DNA from: Branchiostoma floridae
Lineage: Eukaryota > Chordata > Leptocardii > Amphioxiformes > Branchiostomatidae
Direction of reading: 5' to 3'
Length of the DNA stretch: 64,000 bases
Assembly (NCBI RefSeq): GCF_000003815.2
Contig: NC_049985.1
Span: 2,548,970-2,612,969, forward strand
The notes beneath the pieces are model-generated. The model did no database searches. It had not been told where the DNA came from and saw only the letters and a program-made list of their open reading frames with translations. The translations under genes were made by a program, and so were the position numbers. Of this stretch, positions 1 to 9,748 are shown piece after piece (within the stretch, counting starts at the first letter, position 1; each line of letters opens with the position of its first letter).

Positions 1-60
1 TCTAACTTCCTAACGTAGTGGAGGTACACTACTAGTATAACGGTTACATGTGTAGCCTCC

Positions 61-275
61 TTGGTACAGTACAGTACAGTATAGTATGGTATAGTAGTGC
101 ACGGTACAGTACAATACAGTAGTGTTTAGTAGAAAAAACTACAGTAGTGTATACTGTGTATAGTATTTGTAGAGTAGAGACAAGTGCAGAGCACAGGACA
201 GCATAGTTGTGTTGGGAAGCATACTACATAGACTACAGTAGGCCAGTGTAGAGTACAATATAGTAGAGAGCAGTA
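61..275. repeat. TACAG/TAGTA-rich low-complexity tract
   Basis: The tract is dominated by degenerate TACAGTA / TAGTA / GTACAG words. A thinner version of the same words lies at about 10785-10860, ahead of another zinc-finger copy, so it is probably part of the duplicated upstream region. No gene is seen in it. Confidence 0.5.
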
Positions 276-280
276 GTCTT

Positions 281-401
281 ATGTCTTTGTACCCGCCTCC
301 CTTCAGGAATTCACAAAAAGGTTTTTGTACTTTTGACGGTGCCAGAAATAGCTGTGATGCATATTGATAGTGATACAATTCCAAAGGATAGCAAGCCCAG
401 G
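281..401 (+). other. Remnant 5' noncoding exon of zinc-finger copy 1
   Basis: This stretch begins ATGTCTTTGTACCC and matches paralogous stretches at 10925-11018 and 17048-17180 that end in AGG followed by a GTATGT splice donor. Here the matching site reads AGG followed by ATATGT, so the donor GT has become AT. The open reading frame is not kept between copies, which argues for a noncoding exon. Seen: similarity and donor change. Inferred: exon status. Confidence 0.4.
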
Positions 402-425
402 ATATGTGTTTCGTGCATGTATGCT

Positions 426-604
426 GCAGGCCAGACCGTGAGGTCGGCGCTTCTTCCACATGTATTAGTTCTAGAATTACCACAGTTATCCATGTAGGAT
501 GTGACGATCAAAGGAACCATAACTGATTTAATGAGCCATTCGCAGTTTTACTGAGGCAGTTTAAACTTATACGTGCATGGCTTAATCTTGAGACAAGCAG
601 GGCT
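426..604 (-). pseudogene. 18S rRNA 5'-region fragment, inserted pseudocopy
   Basis: Read on the minus strand, this contains the universally conserved 18S rRNA 5' sequence: GCTTGTCTCAAGATTAAGCC, then CTGCGAATGGCTCATTAAAT, CAGTTATGGTTCCTTTGATC, ATGGATAACTGTGGTAATTC and CTAATACATG, ending in a GCGCCGACCTC stretch. It corresponds to roughly the first 20-200 nt of 18S rRNA and has several substitutions and indels (one A missing from CAAAGATT, GAGCTAATAC changed to GAACTAATAC). It is flanked by the 8-bp direct repeat TGTATGCT (418-425 and 605-612). The paralogous region at 11035-11042 has this octamer once with no insert. It is therefore a small retro-inserted or captured rRNA fragment, not a functional rRNA gene. 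Confidence 0.9.
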
Positions 605-612
605 TGTATGCT

Positions 613-1062
613 ACCTACTGCATCAATATTTCAGTGGTAGTAAAATAAGTGGTACCTGTACTAATTTTCAATATATTTTTTATGATTTTCAATGTCGCAA
701 GTGGGCTGAAAAACTCTCTGTTCATCTCTACAGCTAGCGAGTATATCTTTATGATATGTCAAAATAAGGGTATAACTAAAATAACAATTCCATGTCATAT
801 TTTTCTTTTTCATATGATATCTACTATGTACATGTATACTGCATATTCTTCAGTGGTAGTAAAATAGGTAATTTTCTATAATTGGGGTTTCAAGCTAGCA
901 AGTGGACTGTAGAAGAACTCTATGTTCATCTCTACAGCTAGCATTAGTACATCCTTATTATATGTCATAACATTACATTATTATTTAAGTATATGTACAA
1001 GATCATATTAGAAATTGCCACAATACTGGTTATGATTTATTTGTCAAATGGTTATCTTTCAG
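613..1062 (+). other. Intron ahead of zinc-finger exon, copy 1
   Basis: This AT-rich intron is shared with 4853-5277: both carry the CTACAGCTAGCA motifs, the GGTAGTAAAAT motif, and a pyrimidine tract ending TCTTTCAG. The acceptor AG is at 1061-1062. No gene is seen in it. Confidence 0.6.
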
Positions 1063-1078
1063 ATAAGTGAAGGAAGGG

Positions 1079-1669
1079 ATGGCTGATTCCAACCTTAGAG
1101 GTCATGAACAAGAACATTCCAGTGAGAAACCCTACATGTGTGGGGAGTGTGGATACAGGACTGCTCGTAAGTCTCACTTATCCCAACATATGAGAATACA
1201 CACTGGAGAGAAACCCTACAAGTGTGACCTGTGCGACTATTCTACAGCACAGAAATCCAACTTGGACTGCCATCTAGCTAAACACACTGGTGATAAACCC
1301 TACATGTGTGGGGAATGTGGATACAGAACTGCTTTTAAGTCTCACTTATCCCAACATATGAGAAGACACACTGGAGAGAAACCTTACATGTGTGGGGAGT
1401 GTGGGTACAGGACTGCAAGGAAGACTGACTTATTAAAACATATGAGAACTCACACTGGAGAGAAGCCCTTCAAGTGTGACAAGTGTGACTTTTCTGCAGC
1501 ACAGAAATCCACTTTAGACAGCCATCGAGTAAAGCACACTGGTGAGAAACCCTACATGTGTGGAGAGTGTGGGTACAGGACGGCTCATAAGTCTGCCTTA
1601 TCCAACATATGAAAACTCATACTGGAGAGAAACCCTACAAGTGTGACCAGTGTGACTATTCTGCAGCAC
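1079..1669 (+). CDS. C2H2 zinc-finger protein, copy 1 (frameshifted, runs into assembly gap)
   Basis: The predicted product is a poly-C2H2 zinc-finger protein, probably a nuclear DNA-binding factor. The ATG at 1079 (MADSN) lies 16 nt after a TTTCAG acceptor at 1061-1062, has G at +4, and matches the start used in the paralogs. Six fingers are visible with TGEKP linkers: A-type ([11 protein letters not shown]) and B-type ([11 protein letters not shown]), with two A-types adjacent at fingers 3-4. In finger 6 one C is missing (TTATCCAACAT where the paralogs read TTATCCCAACAT), giving a stop at 1610-1612. The original frame resumes with [20 protein letters not shown] and enters the gap at 1670. 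The indel may be a sequencing error near a contig end or true inactivation. The C-terminus is unknown. Confidence 0.8.
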
Positions 1670-1769
1670 NNNNNNNNNNNNNNNNNNNNNNNNNNNNNNN
1701 NNNNNNNNNNNNNNNNNNNNNNNNNNNNNNNNNNNNNNNNNNNNNNNNNNNNNNNNNNNNNNNNNNNNN
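1670..1769. other. Assembly gap (100 N)
   Basis: Exactly 100 N, which looks like a placeholder. The end of copy 1 and the start of copy 2 are missing, so the true distance is unknown. Confidence 0.95.
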
Positions 1770-1911
1770 TGTCAAGACATATAACAATTGTGTACTTGCT
1801 CATTACATGTATTGTATTGAAGTATATGTACAAGGACAAATTAGAAATTACCACAATACTGATTGTGATTTATTTGTCAAATGGTCATCTTTCAGATAAG
1901 TGAAGACAGAG

Positions 1912-2686
1912 ATGGCTGATTCCAAGTTTGGAGATCACCAACAAGAGCAGACCAGGGACAAACCCTACATGTGCGGGGAATGTGGGTACAGAACTGCTCA
2001 TAAGATTGCCTTGGACAGACATATGAGAACTCATACTGGAGAGAGACCCTTCAAGTGTGACAAGTGTGATTATTCTGCAGCATGGAAATCCGCTTCTGAA
2101 CCGCCATCGACTAAAAACACCCCGGTGAGAAACCCCTACATGTGCGGGGGAATGTGGATACAGAACTGCTCATAATATGCCCTTGGACAGACATATGAGA
2201 ACTCATACTGGAGAGAGACCCTTCAGGTGTGACCAATGTGACTATTCTACAGCCCAGAAATCTAATTTGGACTGCCATCGAATGAGACACACCGGTGAGA
2301 AACCCTACATGTGTGGGGAGTGTGGGTACAGGACGGCTTATAAGTCTGCCTTGGACAGACATATGAGAACTCATACAGGAGAGAGACCCTTCAGGTGTGA
2401 CCAATGTGACTATTCTACAGCCCAGAAATCTAATTTGGACTGCCATCGAATGAGACACACCGGTGAGAAACCCTACATGTGTGGAGAGTGTGGGTACAGG
2501 ACGGCTGATAAGTCTGACTTATCCAGACACATGAGGACTCATATGGAGGGAAAATACAAATGTGACCAGTGTGACTACTTTACTGGGAAAAAATGGGTTT
2601 TGGACTGCCATCGTCTCAAACACACTCGTCAGGTTGCAAGCCCTACTAGTACATGTGTTGGTAGTGTGGGTACAGAACAGCTATGA
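1912..2686 (+). pseudogene. C2H2 zinc-finger gene copy 2, with a cluster of indels
   Basis: The start ATG at 1912 (MADSKF) follows a TTTCAG acceptor ending at 1895. The coding sequence holds about nine fingers of alternating A/B type with TGE(K/R)P linkers. It is broken between about 2090 and 2185: several C/G homopolymers each gain a base (ACCCCGG, AAACCCC, GCGGGGG) relative to paralogs and the frame is lost at 2173-2175. The normal frame runs again from 2177 to the stop at 2684-2686. Fingers at about 2218 and 2386 are near-identical 168 bp apart, showing a recent two-finger duplication. The last finger has KKWVLDCH and an HTRQV tail as in the copies at 5294 and 11198. Homopolymer-type errors next to a gap make a base-calling artefact as likely as true pseudogenisation. 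Confidence 0.75.
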
Positions 2687-3208
2687 GGTCTGACTTATCC
2701 CAACATATGAGAACTCCCCACAAGTGTGACTTACTTACTTAGACTTAGCAGCTCCCACGTTGTGCGACGCATGAGGCAGTTAGAAGGTTCCAGCCAGTGT
2801 GACCAGTGTGAGAAAAAGGCTTTGATTACAGAGTAGCAAAACCTTTTTGTCACATTGAATTTGTGAATGGAACAAGCATCACAAAGAAGATCTGGATATA
2901 CGAGATATTGTCAGATTTATATAGAAATGAGAAATTATCTACTGAAGTTTAAGTATGTGCTAGAAAAAAGGAACCAATATTTGAAATAATTCTGTTATGA
3001 TAAATTGTAAGTTACAACAAATGGCATGATATTGCATTGGTATGATTATATTGCAGTGGTTTGGTAATATGTTGACGAGACTGTAGTTATGTATTGATGA
3101 ACTGCAGGGTTGTGATAAGGAGATTGTAAAGCAAGTGCCAGTGGGGATATGACCACAATGATACATGTCACCAGTGGAAGATGGTGTGCACCATCATTAA
3201 AGAATAAA
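2687..3208 (+). other. 3' region of zinc-finger copy 2 with poly(A) signals
   Basis: After the stop come decayed finger words (CGAACAG, then TTATCCCAACATATGAGAAC), followed by AT-rich sequence shared with 6815-7353 and 12143-12654. ATTAAA (3196-3201) and AATAAA (3203-3208) are probable polyadenylation signals; the ATTAAAGAA context is kept in all three copies. Confidence 0.55.
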
Positions 3209-3358
3209 CAAACCGGACTTTGAGCGTCTTTTATTTCTTTTGATCTACTTATGATAGGTCAGTATGAGAGTGAAATGCATTTCTGCAGTCAAACCTGGCA
3301 AATGTGACGCAATCTGACAATAAAGGGGCACACCCCAGTTTACTTGTATTTCGGGGTT

Positions 3359-4167
3359 CAGTGGACCGATCCCGATCGAACACCATATCGAACAAATAGA
3401 ACCAGGTAAAACCCCCTGTTCTAGTTCGAACACCTCCGTCAAAAACAGCCCCAGTGGGACAGAAATGGCCAAAGAAAAATGCTTTGCTATTCTTTATTAT
3501 TGAAGGCTACGCCCACCGAGTGTACTTGTTTTAGGAGGGAGAGCCACTGCATAGCATTACATTGTTGGTGGACAGGATTCACGTGTAGAGCAGGGTATGT
3601 ATAAGACACGGGACTCTGCACTAGCAGACTTTGTAGAAGGTTTCTATCAGTTGCTGTGTAATACAAGCTCCCTCTTCAGGAGTGTCCGAGCCTGCTTTCT
3701 TCTTAATTTTGCTTTTCTCATCAGCATGCATGCAGCGTGCATGCAGCTGAACATTATGCATGCAACAAACGCAGTAGAAACCCTGTCACAGATATATGTA
3801 CCCTGGTTTTCACGTGCATCGACAGCATGTCAGAAACCGGGCACTTCTGCCCACCAACAAGGTGATGCTATGGAGCGCCTACCGATTCCGCTTTAACTGA
3901 AATTATAACCCTCTTACCGCAGCTATATCCGCCCCCTCCTCAAATGACTGTACCCAATGGATGTAGCCTTCAACAAAGAAGGCAGTGTGATTTTTTTCGG
4001 CCCGGTCTGAGAGGATTTCAGGGCCAAGAAAGCTAAACAAAAGTCAGTCGTTTATTTCAGCTAAATAGCGGAGGCGACCAGTTCTGTCTGACAAGCGCTG
4101 TTTTTGACGGAGGTGTTCGAAATAGAACACGATCGAACAGGGGCGGGGCTTCGGGATCGGTCCATTG
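3359..4167. mobile_element. Non-autonomous TIR element, ~0.8 kb
   Basis: The left end reads TGGACCGATCCCGA and the right end is its reverse complement, TCGGGATCGGTCCA. About 100 bp inside, CTCCGTCAAAAACAGC at left mirrors GCTGTTTTTGACGGAG at right, so the terminal inverted repeats are roughly 100 bp with internal divergence. No transposase ORF is seen. A clear target-site duplication was not found. Superfamily unknown. Confidence 0.65.
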
Positions 4168-4504
4168 GAGGCAACACACCCGCAAGTCTAGCAACCTTCT
4201 CTACCAGGGAATTAGTAGTTTTAATAGTAGGAATTACTGGTTTAGCATGTCGTCTACTCGTAGTTGTATGATGATGTTGCTCACGGTAGATGTTTGTAGA
4301 AGTAATATAATTACTTTGAAAACGATGTCGGACAATTCAGTACCGTGCAATGAGAAGGAATAAAAAGCATTATGATAAATTTCCCATTTTTGCATTAAGG
4401 ATATTGTGTAGTGACCACCTGTCCATAGTTACCAGTTGTTTGAGTGGTTTTGTTAAGCAATTTAGACTACCAGACTAGTTTAGACTGCAGTTAAGCAGGC
4501 TTCA

Positions 4505-4844
4505 CACATAGACCTGACATAACTGATTGGCGGAACGTACGTTGTTTTCGTCAGTGGGTATTCAGGCGCAATTTGTGACCCCTTTTGACCCTAGCTGACC
4601 TCTGAACGGGGTCATTTCCTGCGTCACTAACTGGCGAGGAAGGCGGCGGTCACGTCTTTCCAGCGTTTTGATCTACTCTTCGTGTTTTGTTGAGTGCCCC
4701 AGACTGGAGGAAGTAAGGTAGAGAATGTTACTGACTTACCGTGACTTGATTTTGTCCCAAAGAAATGCTATCTTTTCACCTTACGGCTACTCGGACTACA
4801 TCGTATTAGAAGCCTAACCTCATGGGGGAGGGGGGCGAATGTTT
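4505..4844 (+). promoter_or_regulatory. Promoter-like module A upstream of zinc-finger copy 3
   Basis: About 340 bp shared with 8200-8537 and 13592-13950. All begin CATAGACCTGACAT, contain AACGTACGTT, GTCACT and CAGACT blocks and a GGAAGTAAGGTA word, and end CTCATGGGGGAGGGGGG. Each lies upstream of an intact zinc-finger gene. In copies B and C the GTGTTTTG/GTGATTTG word is followed by GTGAGTGT, a good splice donor; here it reads TTGAGTG, so that donor is lost. A promoter plus first-exon role is inferred from conservation and position. Confidence 0.4.
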
Positions 4845-4852
4845 TTCTTCTA

Positions 4853-5277
4853 TTTTTTATGATTTTCAATGTCGCAAGTGGGCTGAAAAACTCTCTGTTC
4901 ATCTCTACGGCTAGCAAGTATATCTTTATGATATGTCATAATAAGGGTATAACAGGCGCAGCCTACTTCACCTAGACATCATCAAGGTATCAAGGTAAAG
5001 TAATAATTCCATGTCATATTTTTCATATGATATCTACTATGTACATGTATATTGCATGTTTTTCAGTGGTAGTAAAATCGGTAATTTTCTATATTTGGTG
5101 TTTCAAGCTAGCAAGTGGACTGTAGAAGAACTCTATGTTCATCTCTACAGCTAGCATTAGTACATCCTTATTATATGTTATAACATTGCATTATTATATT
5201 CAAGTATATGTACAAGATCAAATTAGAAATTGCCACAATGCTGAATGTGATTTATTTGTCAAATGGTTATCTTTCAG
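4853..5277 (+). other. Intron ahead of zinc-finger exon, copy 3
   Basis: Paralogous to 674-1062, with a small extra piece at about 4950-4998. The acceptor TTTCAG ends at 5277. The TCTTTGTACCC 5' exon found before copies 1, 4 and 5 is absent here. Confidence 0.55.
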
Positions 5278-5293
5278 ATAAGTGAAGGAAGGG

Positions 5294-6814
5294 ATGGCTG
5301 ATTCCAACCTTGGGGGTCATGAACAAGAACATTCCAGTGAGAAACCCTACATGTGTGGGGAGTGTGGATACAGGACTGCTCGTAAGTCTCACTTATCCCA
5401 ACATATGAGAATACACACTGGAGAGAAACCCTACAAGTGTGACCTGTGCGACTATTCTTCAGCCCAGAAATCCAACTTGGACTGCCATCTAGCTAAACAC
5501 ACCGGTGAGAAACCCTACATGTGTGGGGAGTGTGGCTACAGAACTGCTTATAAGTCTCACTTATCCCAACATATGAGAAGACACACTGGAGAGAAACCTT
5601 ACATGTGTGGGGAGTGTGGATACTGGACGGCTCATAAGTCTGCCTTATCCCAACATATGAAAACTCATACTGGAGAGAAACCCTACAAGTGTGACCAGTG
5701 TGACTATTCTGCAGCACGGAAATCCACTTTAGATAGCCATCGAGTAAAGCACACCGGTGAGAAACCCTACATGTGTGGGGAGTGTGGATACTGGACGGCT
5801 CATAAGTCTGCCTTATCCCAACATATGAAAACTCATACTGGAGAGAAACCCTACAAGTGTGACCAGTGTGACTATTCTGCAGCACGGAAATCCGCTTTAG
5901 ACAGCCATCGAGTAAAGCACACCGGTGAGAAACCCTACATGTGTGGGGAGTGTGGTTACTTGACATCTAGTAGGTCTTCCTTATCCAAACATATGAGAAC
6001 TCATACAGGGGAGAAACCCTATAAGTGTGACATGTGTGACTATTCTGCAGCCCGAAAATTCGCATTGAACAGCCATCGACTAAAACACACCGGTGAGAAA
6101 CCCTACATGTGTGGGGAGTGTGGATACAGGATGGCCCATAAGTCTGCCTTATCCCAGCATATGAGAATTCATACAGGAGAAAAACCCTACAAATGTGACA
6201 TGTGTGACTATTCTGCAGCACACAAATGTAGTTTGGAGAACCATCTAGCTAAACACACAGGTGAGAAACCCTACATGTGTGGGGAGTGTGGATACAGGAC
6301 GGTTGAGAAGTCTGCATTATCCAGACATATGAGAACTCATACAGGAGAGAAACCTTACAAGTGTGACCAGTGTGACTATGCTGCAACCCGGAAATTCCAG
6401 TTGGAAAGCCATCGATTAAAACACACTGGTGAGAAACCCTACATGTGTGGGGAGTGTGGGTACAGGACTGTTCAGAAGTCAACCTTATCCAAACACATGA
6501 GGACTCATACAGGAGAGAAACCTTACAGGTGTGACTTGTGTGACCATTCTACAGCACAGAAATCCAGTTTGGATATGCACCGAGTAAAACACACCGATGA
6601 GAAACCCTACATGTGTGGGGAGTGTGGATACAGGGCAGCTCATAAGTCTTGCTTATCTAAACACATGAAGTCTCATATGGAGGGAAAATACAAATGTGAC
6701 CAGTGTGACTACTCTACTGGGAAAAAATGGGTTTTGGACTGCCATCGACTAAAACACACTCGTCAGGTGACAAGCCCTACATGTGTGGGTAGTGTGGGTA
6801 CAGGACAGCTGTGA
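5294..6814 (+). CDS. C2H2 zinc-finger protein, 17 fingers (copy 3)
   Basis: Intact 506-residue poly-zinc-finger protein, probably a sequence-specific nuclear DNA-binding protein. The ATG at 5294 (MADSNLGG) lies 16 nt after the acceptor at 5277; an earlier GTG in the same frame is not a plausible start. Seventeen fingers (C-X2-C-X12-H-X3-H) run almost to the C-terminus with TGEKP linkers. A-type fingers (YMCGECGY) alternate with B-type (YKCD.CDY) except for adjacent A-types at fingers 3-4. Fingers 4-5 and 6-7 are a near-identical pair. Helix positions -1, 3 and 6 vary while K/S at +1/+2 are nearly fixed. The last linker is MEGK and the last finger has KKWVLDCH. The tail after HTRQV is a finger read in a shifted frame. 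No KRAB, BTB or SCAN domain is visible. Confidence 0.92.
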   Translation: MADSNLGGHEQEHSSEKPYMCGECGYRTARKSHLSQHMRIHTGEKPYKCDLCDYSSAQKSNLDCHLAKHTGEKPYMCGECGYRTAYKSHLSQHMRRHTGEKPYMCGECGYWTAHKSALSQHMKTHTGEKPYKCDQCDYSAARKSTLDSHRVKHTGEKPYMCGECGYWTAHKSALSQHMKTHTGEKPYKCDQCDYSAARKSALDSHRVKHTGEKPYMCGECGYLTSSRSSLSKHMRTHTGEKPYKCDMCDYSAARKFALNSHRLKHTGEKPYMCGECGYRMAHKSALSQHMRIHTGEKPYKCDMCDYSAAHKCSLENHLAKHTGEKPYMCGECGYRTVEKSALSRHMRTHTGEKPYKCDQCDYAATRKFQLESHRLKHTGEKPYMCGECGYRTVQKSTLSKHMRTHTGEKPYRCDLCDHSTAQKSSLDMHRVKHTDEKPYMCGECGYRAAHKSCLSKHMKSHMEGKYKCDQCDYSTGKKWVLDCHRLKHTRQVTSPTCVGSVGTGQL

Positions 6815-6906
6815 GGTCTAACATATACCAACAGATGAGAACTCAAATGGGAGGAAAACCCTACAAGTGTGACCAGTGTGAGAAAAAGCCTTTGATTACA
6901 GAGTAG
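6815..6906 (+). pseudogene. Fossil C-terminal fingers after copy 3 stop
   Basis: In the frame offset from the gene, bases from about 6772 onward read KPYMCG-stop-CGYRTAVRS, then MRTQMGGKPYKCDQC and LITE-stop (TAG at 6904-6906). An A-type and half a B-type finger are thus still readable but excluded from the protein by a frameshift and a GAG-to-TAG change. The same fossil follows copies 2 and 4. Confidence 0.75.
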
Positions 6907-7347
6907 CAAAACCTTTTTGTCACATTAAATTTGTGAATAGGACTAGCATCACAAAGAAGATCTAGATATATAAGATACATTTGTATTGTCAGATTTATGA
7001 AGACGTGAAAAAATATCTTAAGGTATGAAGCATACATAAATAAATAAATAAATAAATACATGTAAGTATGTGCAAGGAAAAAGAAATCGACATTTGAAAG
7101 AATTCTGCATGATATGATAAATTGTTACAACGAATGACATGATATTGCATTATATTGCTAGTGGTTTGGTAATATGTTTATACTAGAATGCAGTTTTGTA
7201 TAACTGCAGTTGCAATAAGGGGATCACAAGGAAGTACCGGTGGGGATATGACCACAATGATACGTGAAACAGATAAATACAATTTTATGTTCCCTGCCGA
7301 TTCTTGGTTTGTCACCAGTGAAAGATGGTGTTCACCATGTTAACATC

Positions 7348-7353
7348 ATTAAA
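7348..7353 (+). terminator. Probable poly(A) signal of copy 3
   Basis: ATTAAA in the conserved context CATCATTAAAGAACAGACAA, about 0.54 kb after the stop codon and paralogous to 3196 and 12649. Confidence 0.5.
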
Positions 7354-7440
7354 GAACAGACAAACCGTACTTGGGATGTTCTTTTTTTTATTTCTTGTGA
7401 GTCAGATAACACGGGCATAGGGTGAAATATATTATATTTA

Positions 7441-7625
7441 TACAGTCAAACCTGTGCAAGTGACCACTTTTACACAAGACCACCTGGCCATTGATATACA
7501 GTCAAACCTGTACTAGTGACCACCTCTACATAAGGACCACCCAGCAAATGATATACAGTCAAATCAGTACTGGTAACCACTTTCACCACCCGATTCACAC
7601 AGGACCACCTGGTAATTGATATATT
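7441..7625. repeat. Three tandem CAGTCAAACCTG MITE-end repeats
   Basis: The motif (A)CAGTCAAACCTGT followed by GTGACCAC recurs three times at about 60 bp spacing (7442, 7500, 7556), separated by GACCACCTGG-type and ATTGATATA sequence. These are end fragments of the same MITE family as 19857-20294 and 23526-23703, amplified in tandem. Confidence 0.65.
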
Positions 7626-7689
7626 GTCAATATGTTCTTTTGATGACCTCTACACGTTCATTGATATACGGGCTTCTCATTGACGTCAT

Positions 7690-8199
7690 ACTATTTTTTT
7701 TTTAAATCTTCTGACGACTATGTTGGTGGGTACAAATGTAATTGAATTAAGCAGTAGCATCTTTGTATATCATACATATTTCCTGTCTTATTATTTGCTT
7801 TAAAACCTACCTATTTTATTGCCAATAGCAAACACGCAAAAAATCAATGTTGCAATTATCCCGCATGTGTGAGATGTGTGGGTACAGGACTGCTGTGAGG
7901 CCTTACCGTAACGTTACTAGTACTTGTGCGACTGAGGGAGAGTGAGGACATTTTATTTGGATAGATACAGTGCAATGTAGTCGCAGGCGACTTGGTTTTA
8001 CGCCCCCGCTTGGTAGCGGGAGCTATAACAGCGTAAAATGGTGACTGCAACCAAGGAGCTTTTGTCAGTCTACAATGTAGCTGAAAATAAAACCTCCATG
8101 GCTTCAAGTTCTAAACTAAAGAATCTGATGAGTGCAAACTTTATCGTGCAAAAATTTTGTTTTTAGAGTACACTTGCTTCTCAAAGTCACGACGACGAG
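7690..8199 (+). other. Segment shared with 13200-13591, with fossil finger words
   Basis: Aligned with 13200-13591 through TTGCCAATAG, TGGGTACAGGAC-like finger words, CGTAACGTTACT, AAAATAAAACCTCCATGG and TTGCTTCTCA. It contains a small unshared insertion at about 7980-8060. It is intergenic duplicated DNA with no intact gene. Confidence 0.55.
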
Positions 8200-8537
8200 A
8201 CATAGACCTGACATAACTGAATTGGCGAACGTACGTTTGTTTTCGTCAGTGGGTACTCAGGCACAATTTGTGACCCCATTTAACCCCTACTGACCTCTGC
8301 AGGGGTCACTTCTCAGCGTCACTGGCGAGAAACGAGAAAAGGAACGCGACGGTCACGATTTTCCAGTGATTTGCTCTACTCGTCGTGATTTGGTGAGTGT
8401 TCCAGACAGAAGGAAGTAAGGTAGAGAATGTTACTGACTTACCATGACTTGATTTTGACCAAAAAGATGCTATCCTCACGGCTACTCTGACCACAGTGTG
8501 TTGGAATGTTGGAAGCCTGAACTCATGGGGAGGGGGG
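8200..8537 (+). promoter_or_regulatory. Promoter-like module B upstream of zinc-finger copy 4
   Basis: Second copy of the module described at 4505. It keeps a GATTTG followed by GTGAGTGTTCC donor-like site at about 8392-8402. It is cut off from its gene by the foldback element at 8561-10751; with that element removed, module-to-ATG distance is about 0.8 kb, as at copy 3. Confidence 0.4.
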
Positions 8538-8705
8538 ACCCGGGGGCCCGCGATTGGTTGCGGTCGCATTTGTCTCGTCACGAAAATGCAAATGAGCAAA
8601 CGCCCGATTTCACGACCACGAAATTGGAATATGACCTGACGTTGCGACGTTGCACGTGAGTTGCCCAATCCCGGCACGCGAGGAAGCCCAGGACAGCGAT
8701 CGTGC

Positions 8706-9119
8706 CCCACGACGTATGTCTATGATTCTCAAACTGACAACATACAATTGATGAATCGCTGGGAAAAATGATGCCCCACGACGTATATGTAACGTTATGT
8801 CTATGATTCTCAAACTGACAACATACAATAATTGACGAATTGCTGGGAAAAATGATGCCCCACGACGTATGTCTATGATTCTCAAACTGACAACATACAA
8901 TTGACGAATCGCTGGGAAAAATGATGCCCCACGACGTATAAACGTTATGTCTATGATTCTCAAACTGACAACATACAATAATTGACGAATTGCTGGGAAA
9001 AATGATGCCCCACGACGTATGTCTATGATTCTCAAACTGACAACATACAATAATTGACGAATTGCTGGGAAAAATGATGCCCCACGACGTATGTCTATGA
9101 TTCTCAAACTGACAACATA
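8706..9119. repeat. Left-arm tandem subrepeats of foldback element (6 units)
   Basis: Units of about 70-86 bp built on CCCCACGACGTATGTCTATG, TTCTCAAACTGACAACATAC and AATCGCTGGGAAAAATGATG. Variants insert ATAA before TTGACGAAT or extra bases (AACGTTA) after CGTAT. Confidence 0.9.
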
Positions 9120-9748
9120 CATCAGTTCTGTCATATCTGATTTCACATCTGACAGTGCTACCGTAATGATGTGAATATGTGACATATGACAATGCGAAGA
9201 ACTTCTGTCATCTGCCCTACTATGATGACCTAAAATATTACACCAAGTCAGGTTTTTAATCTAACATCTGACATTGGTCCTTACACCAAGTCAGGTTTTT
9301 AATCTAACATCTGACATTGGTCCTTGCGCCATGTCAGATTTTTAAATCAGATTTTAGATTGAAATAATCTGTTTGAAGACGAATGTTTGATGTTTGATTC
9401 AAAAATCTGACAGTGCTACAAAAAATGTCAGATGTTAGACTAGAAATCTTACATTGGGAGGATGATTGTCAGATGTCAGACAGGAAATCTGACAATAATA
9501 TGAAAAATGTCAGGTGTTAGATTAAAAATCTGACATGGCGTAAGGACAAATGTCAGACGTTAGATTGAAAACCTGACATGGCGTAATTAAGGGCCAATGT
9601 CAGATCTTAGATAAAAAAAAACTGACACCGGTTGTAAGGACCATTGTCAGATGTTACTAGATTTAAAATCATAGTAGGGCAGATGACAAAAATAGTTCTT
9701 CGCATTGTCATATGTCACATATTCACATCATTACGGTAGCACTGTCAG

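Noticed and set aside
449..602. Functional 18S rRNA gene
   Set aside because: Only about 180 nt of the 5' region, with indels and substitutions, flanked by a target-site duplication; no rDNA unit around it.
5493..6482. Antisense open frames of 77-157 residues rich in [10 protein letters not shown]
   Set aside because: Shadows of the zinc-finger repeat on the opposite strand; the repeat length is a multiple of three, so stops stay absent.
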